Below are positions 63,899-64,000 of a stretch of 64,000 bases of DNA, in pieces. A program made the translations under genes and the position numbers. The notes under the pieces are model-generated. The model searched no databases. It saw only the letters and a list, made by a program, of their open reading frames with translations, and was not told where the DNA came from. Source of the stretch: Laburnicola sp. R22_1 (taxonomy: Eukaryota; Ascomycota; Dothideomycetes; Pleosporales; Didymosphaeriaceae); the NCBI GenBank assembly GCA_014281115.1, contig JACONQ010000018.1, positions 1,612,001 through 1,676,000 of the forward strand, in the 5' to 3' direction. Positions within the stretch are counted from its first letter, which is position 1; each line of letters starts with the position of its first letter.

Positions 63899-64000
63899 GG
63901 CGATGGGTGGGGAATGGAGATGGTGTGCCGCTCAGCTTCTTTCCACAAGCTTGTTCTTCTTGTTCACGCCGATAGCGACGCCTGACTAAGCGCGCAGGCC

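Noticed and set aside
1..64000. CRISPR arrays, riboswitches, bacterial operons, viral genes
   Set aside because: I saw no regularly spaced repeats, no prokaryotic gene layout and no viral polymerase or capsid frames. The repeats present are explained by transposons and microsatellites.

Overview
The window is a piece of a filamentous ascomycete genome (Pezizomycotina; Dothideomycetes is a guess). The reasons are short spliceosomal introns of about 47-171 nt with GT/AG ends, typical fungal families (DUF7702, Zn2Cys6 factor, DHA1-type MFS, CE4/CBM18, Mhr1), and transposon copies whose stop codons arise by CpA-to-TpA changes, the signature of repeat-induced point mutation (RIP). No bacterial operons, tRNA, rRNA or CRISPR were seen.

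Layout. 1-7 kb: the end of a FAD monooxygenase, a BTB-like protein, a 798-residue fungal protein and a DUF7702 membrane protein. 7-14.4 kb: low-complexity DNA, then a pogo-like transposon (copy A) carrying a second Tc1/mariner-type element inside its terminal repeat. 14.6-31.8 kb is mostly housekeeping: ceramide synthase, Vps38/UVRAG, Mhr1/mL67, a predicted secreted agmatinase-family protein with 8 exons, a MATE exporter, a broken MFS transporter and a large CE4/CBM18 chitin deacetylase. 32.5-56.5 kb is a transposon-rich accessory compartment. It holds an AT-rich Harbinger-like element with a solo LTR in it, a CCCH coiled-coil protein, a repeat-containing protein, a hAT element nested in another hAT element, a small secreted RALF-like peptide, a MITE, an intact Tc1 transposon, a broken Zn2Cys6 regulator, pogo-like copy B, and two Fot1-like elements abutting on one shared TA. 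56.8-64 kb: a decayed FAD monooxygenase, a DUF427 protein, ESCRT-I Vps23/TSG101 and mitochondrial cysteine desulfurase Nfs1.

Transposons cover about 16.5 kb (a quarter of the window). The core genes (sphingolipid synthesis, PI3-kinase complex II, ESCRT-I, Fe-S clusters, mitochondrial ribosome/recombination) are intact. Three accessory genes, namely the MFS transporter, the Zn2Cys6 regulator and the second FAD monooxygenase, are broken by small duplications, indels or nonsense changes. The most biologically interesting gene is the RALF-like secreted peptide at 43.3 kb: its four cysteines have exactly the spacing of plant rapid alkalinization factors, and it sits among transposons as fungal effectors often do.
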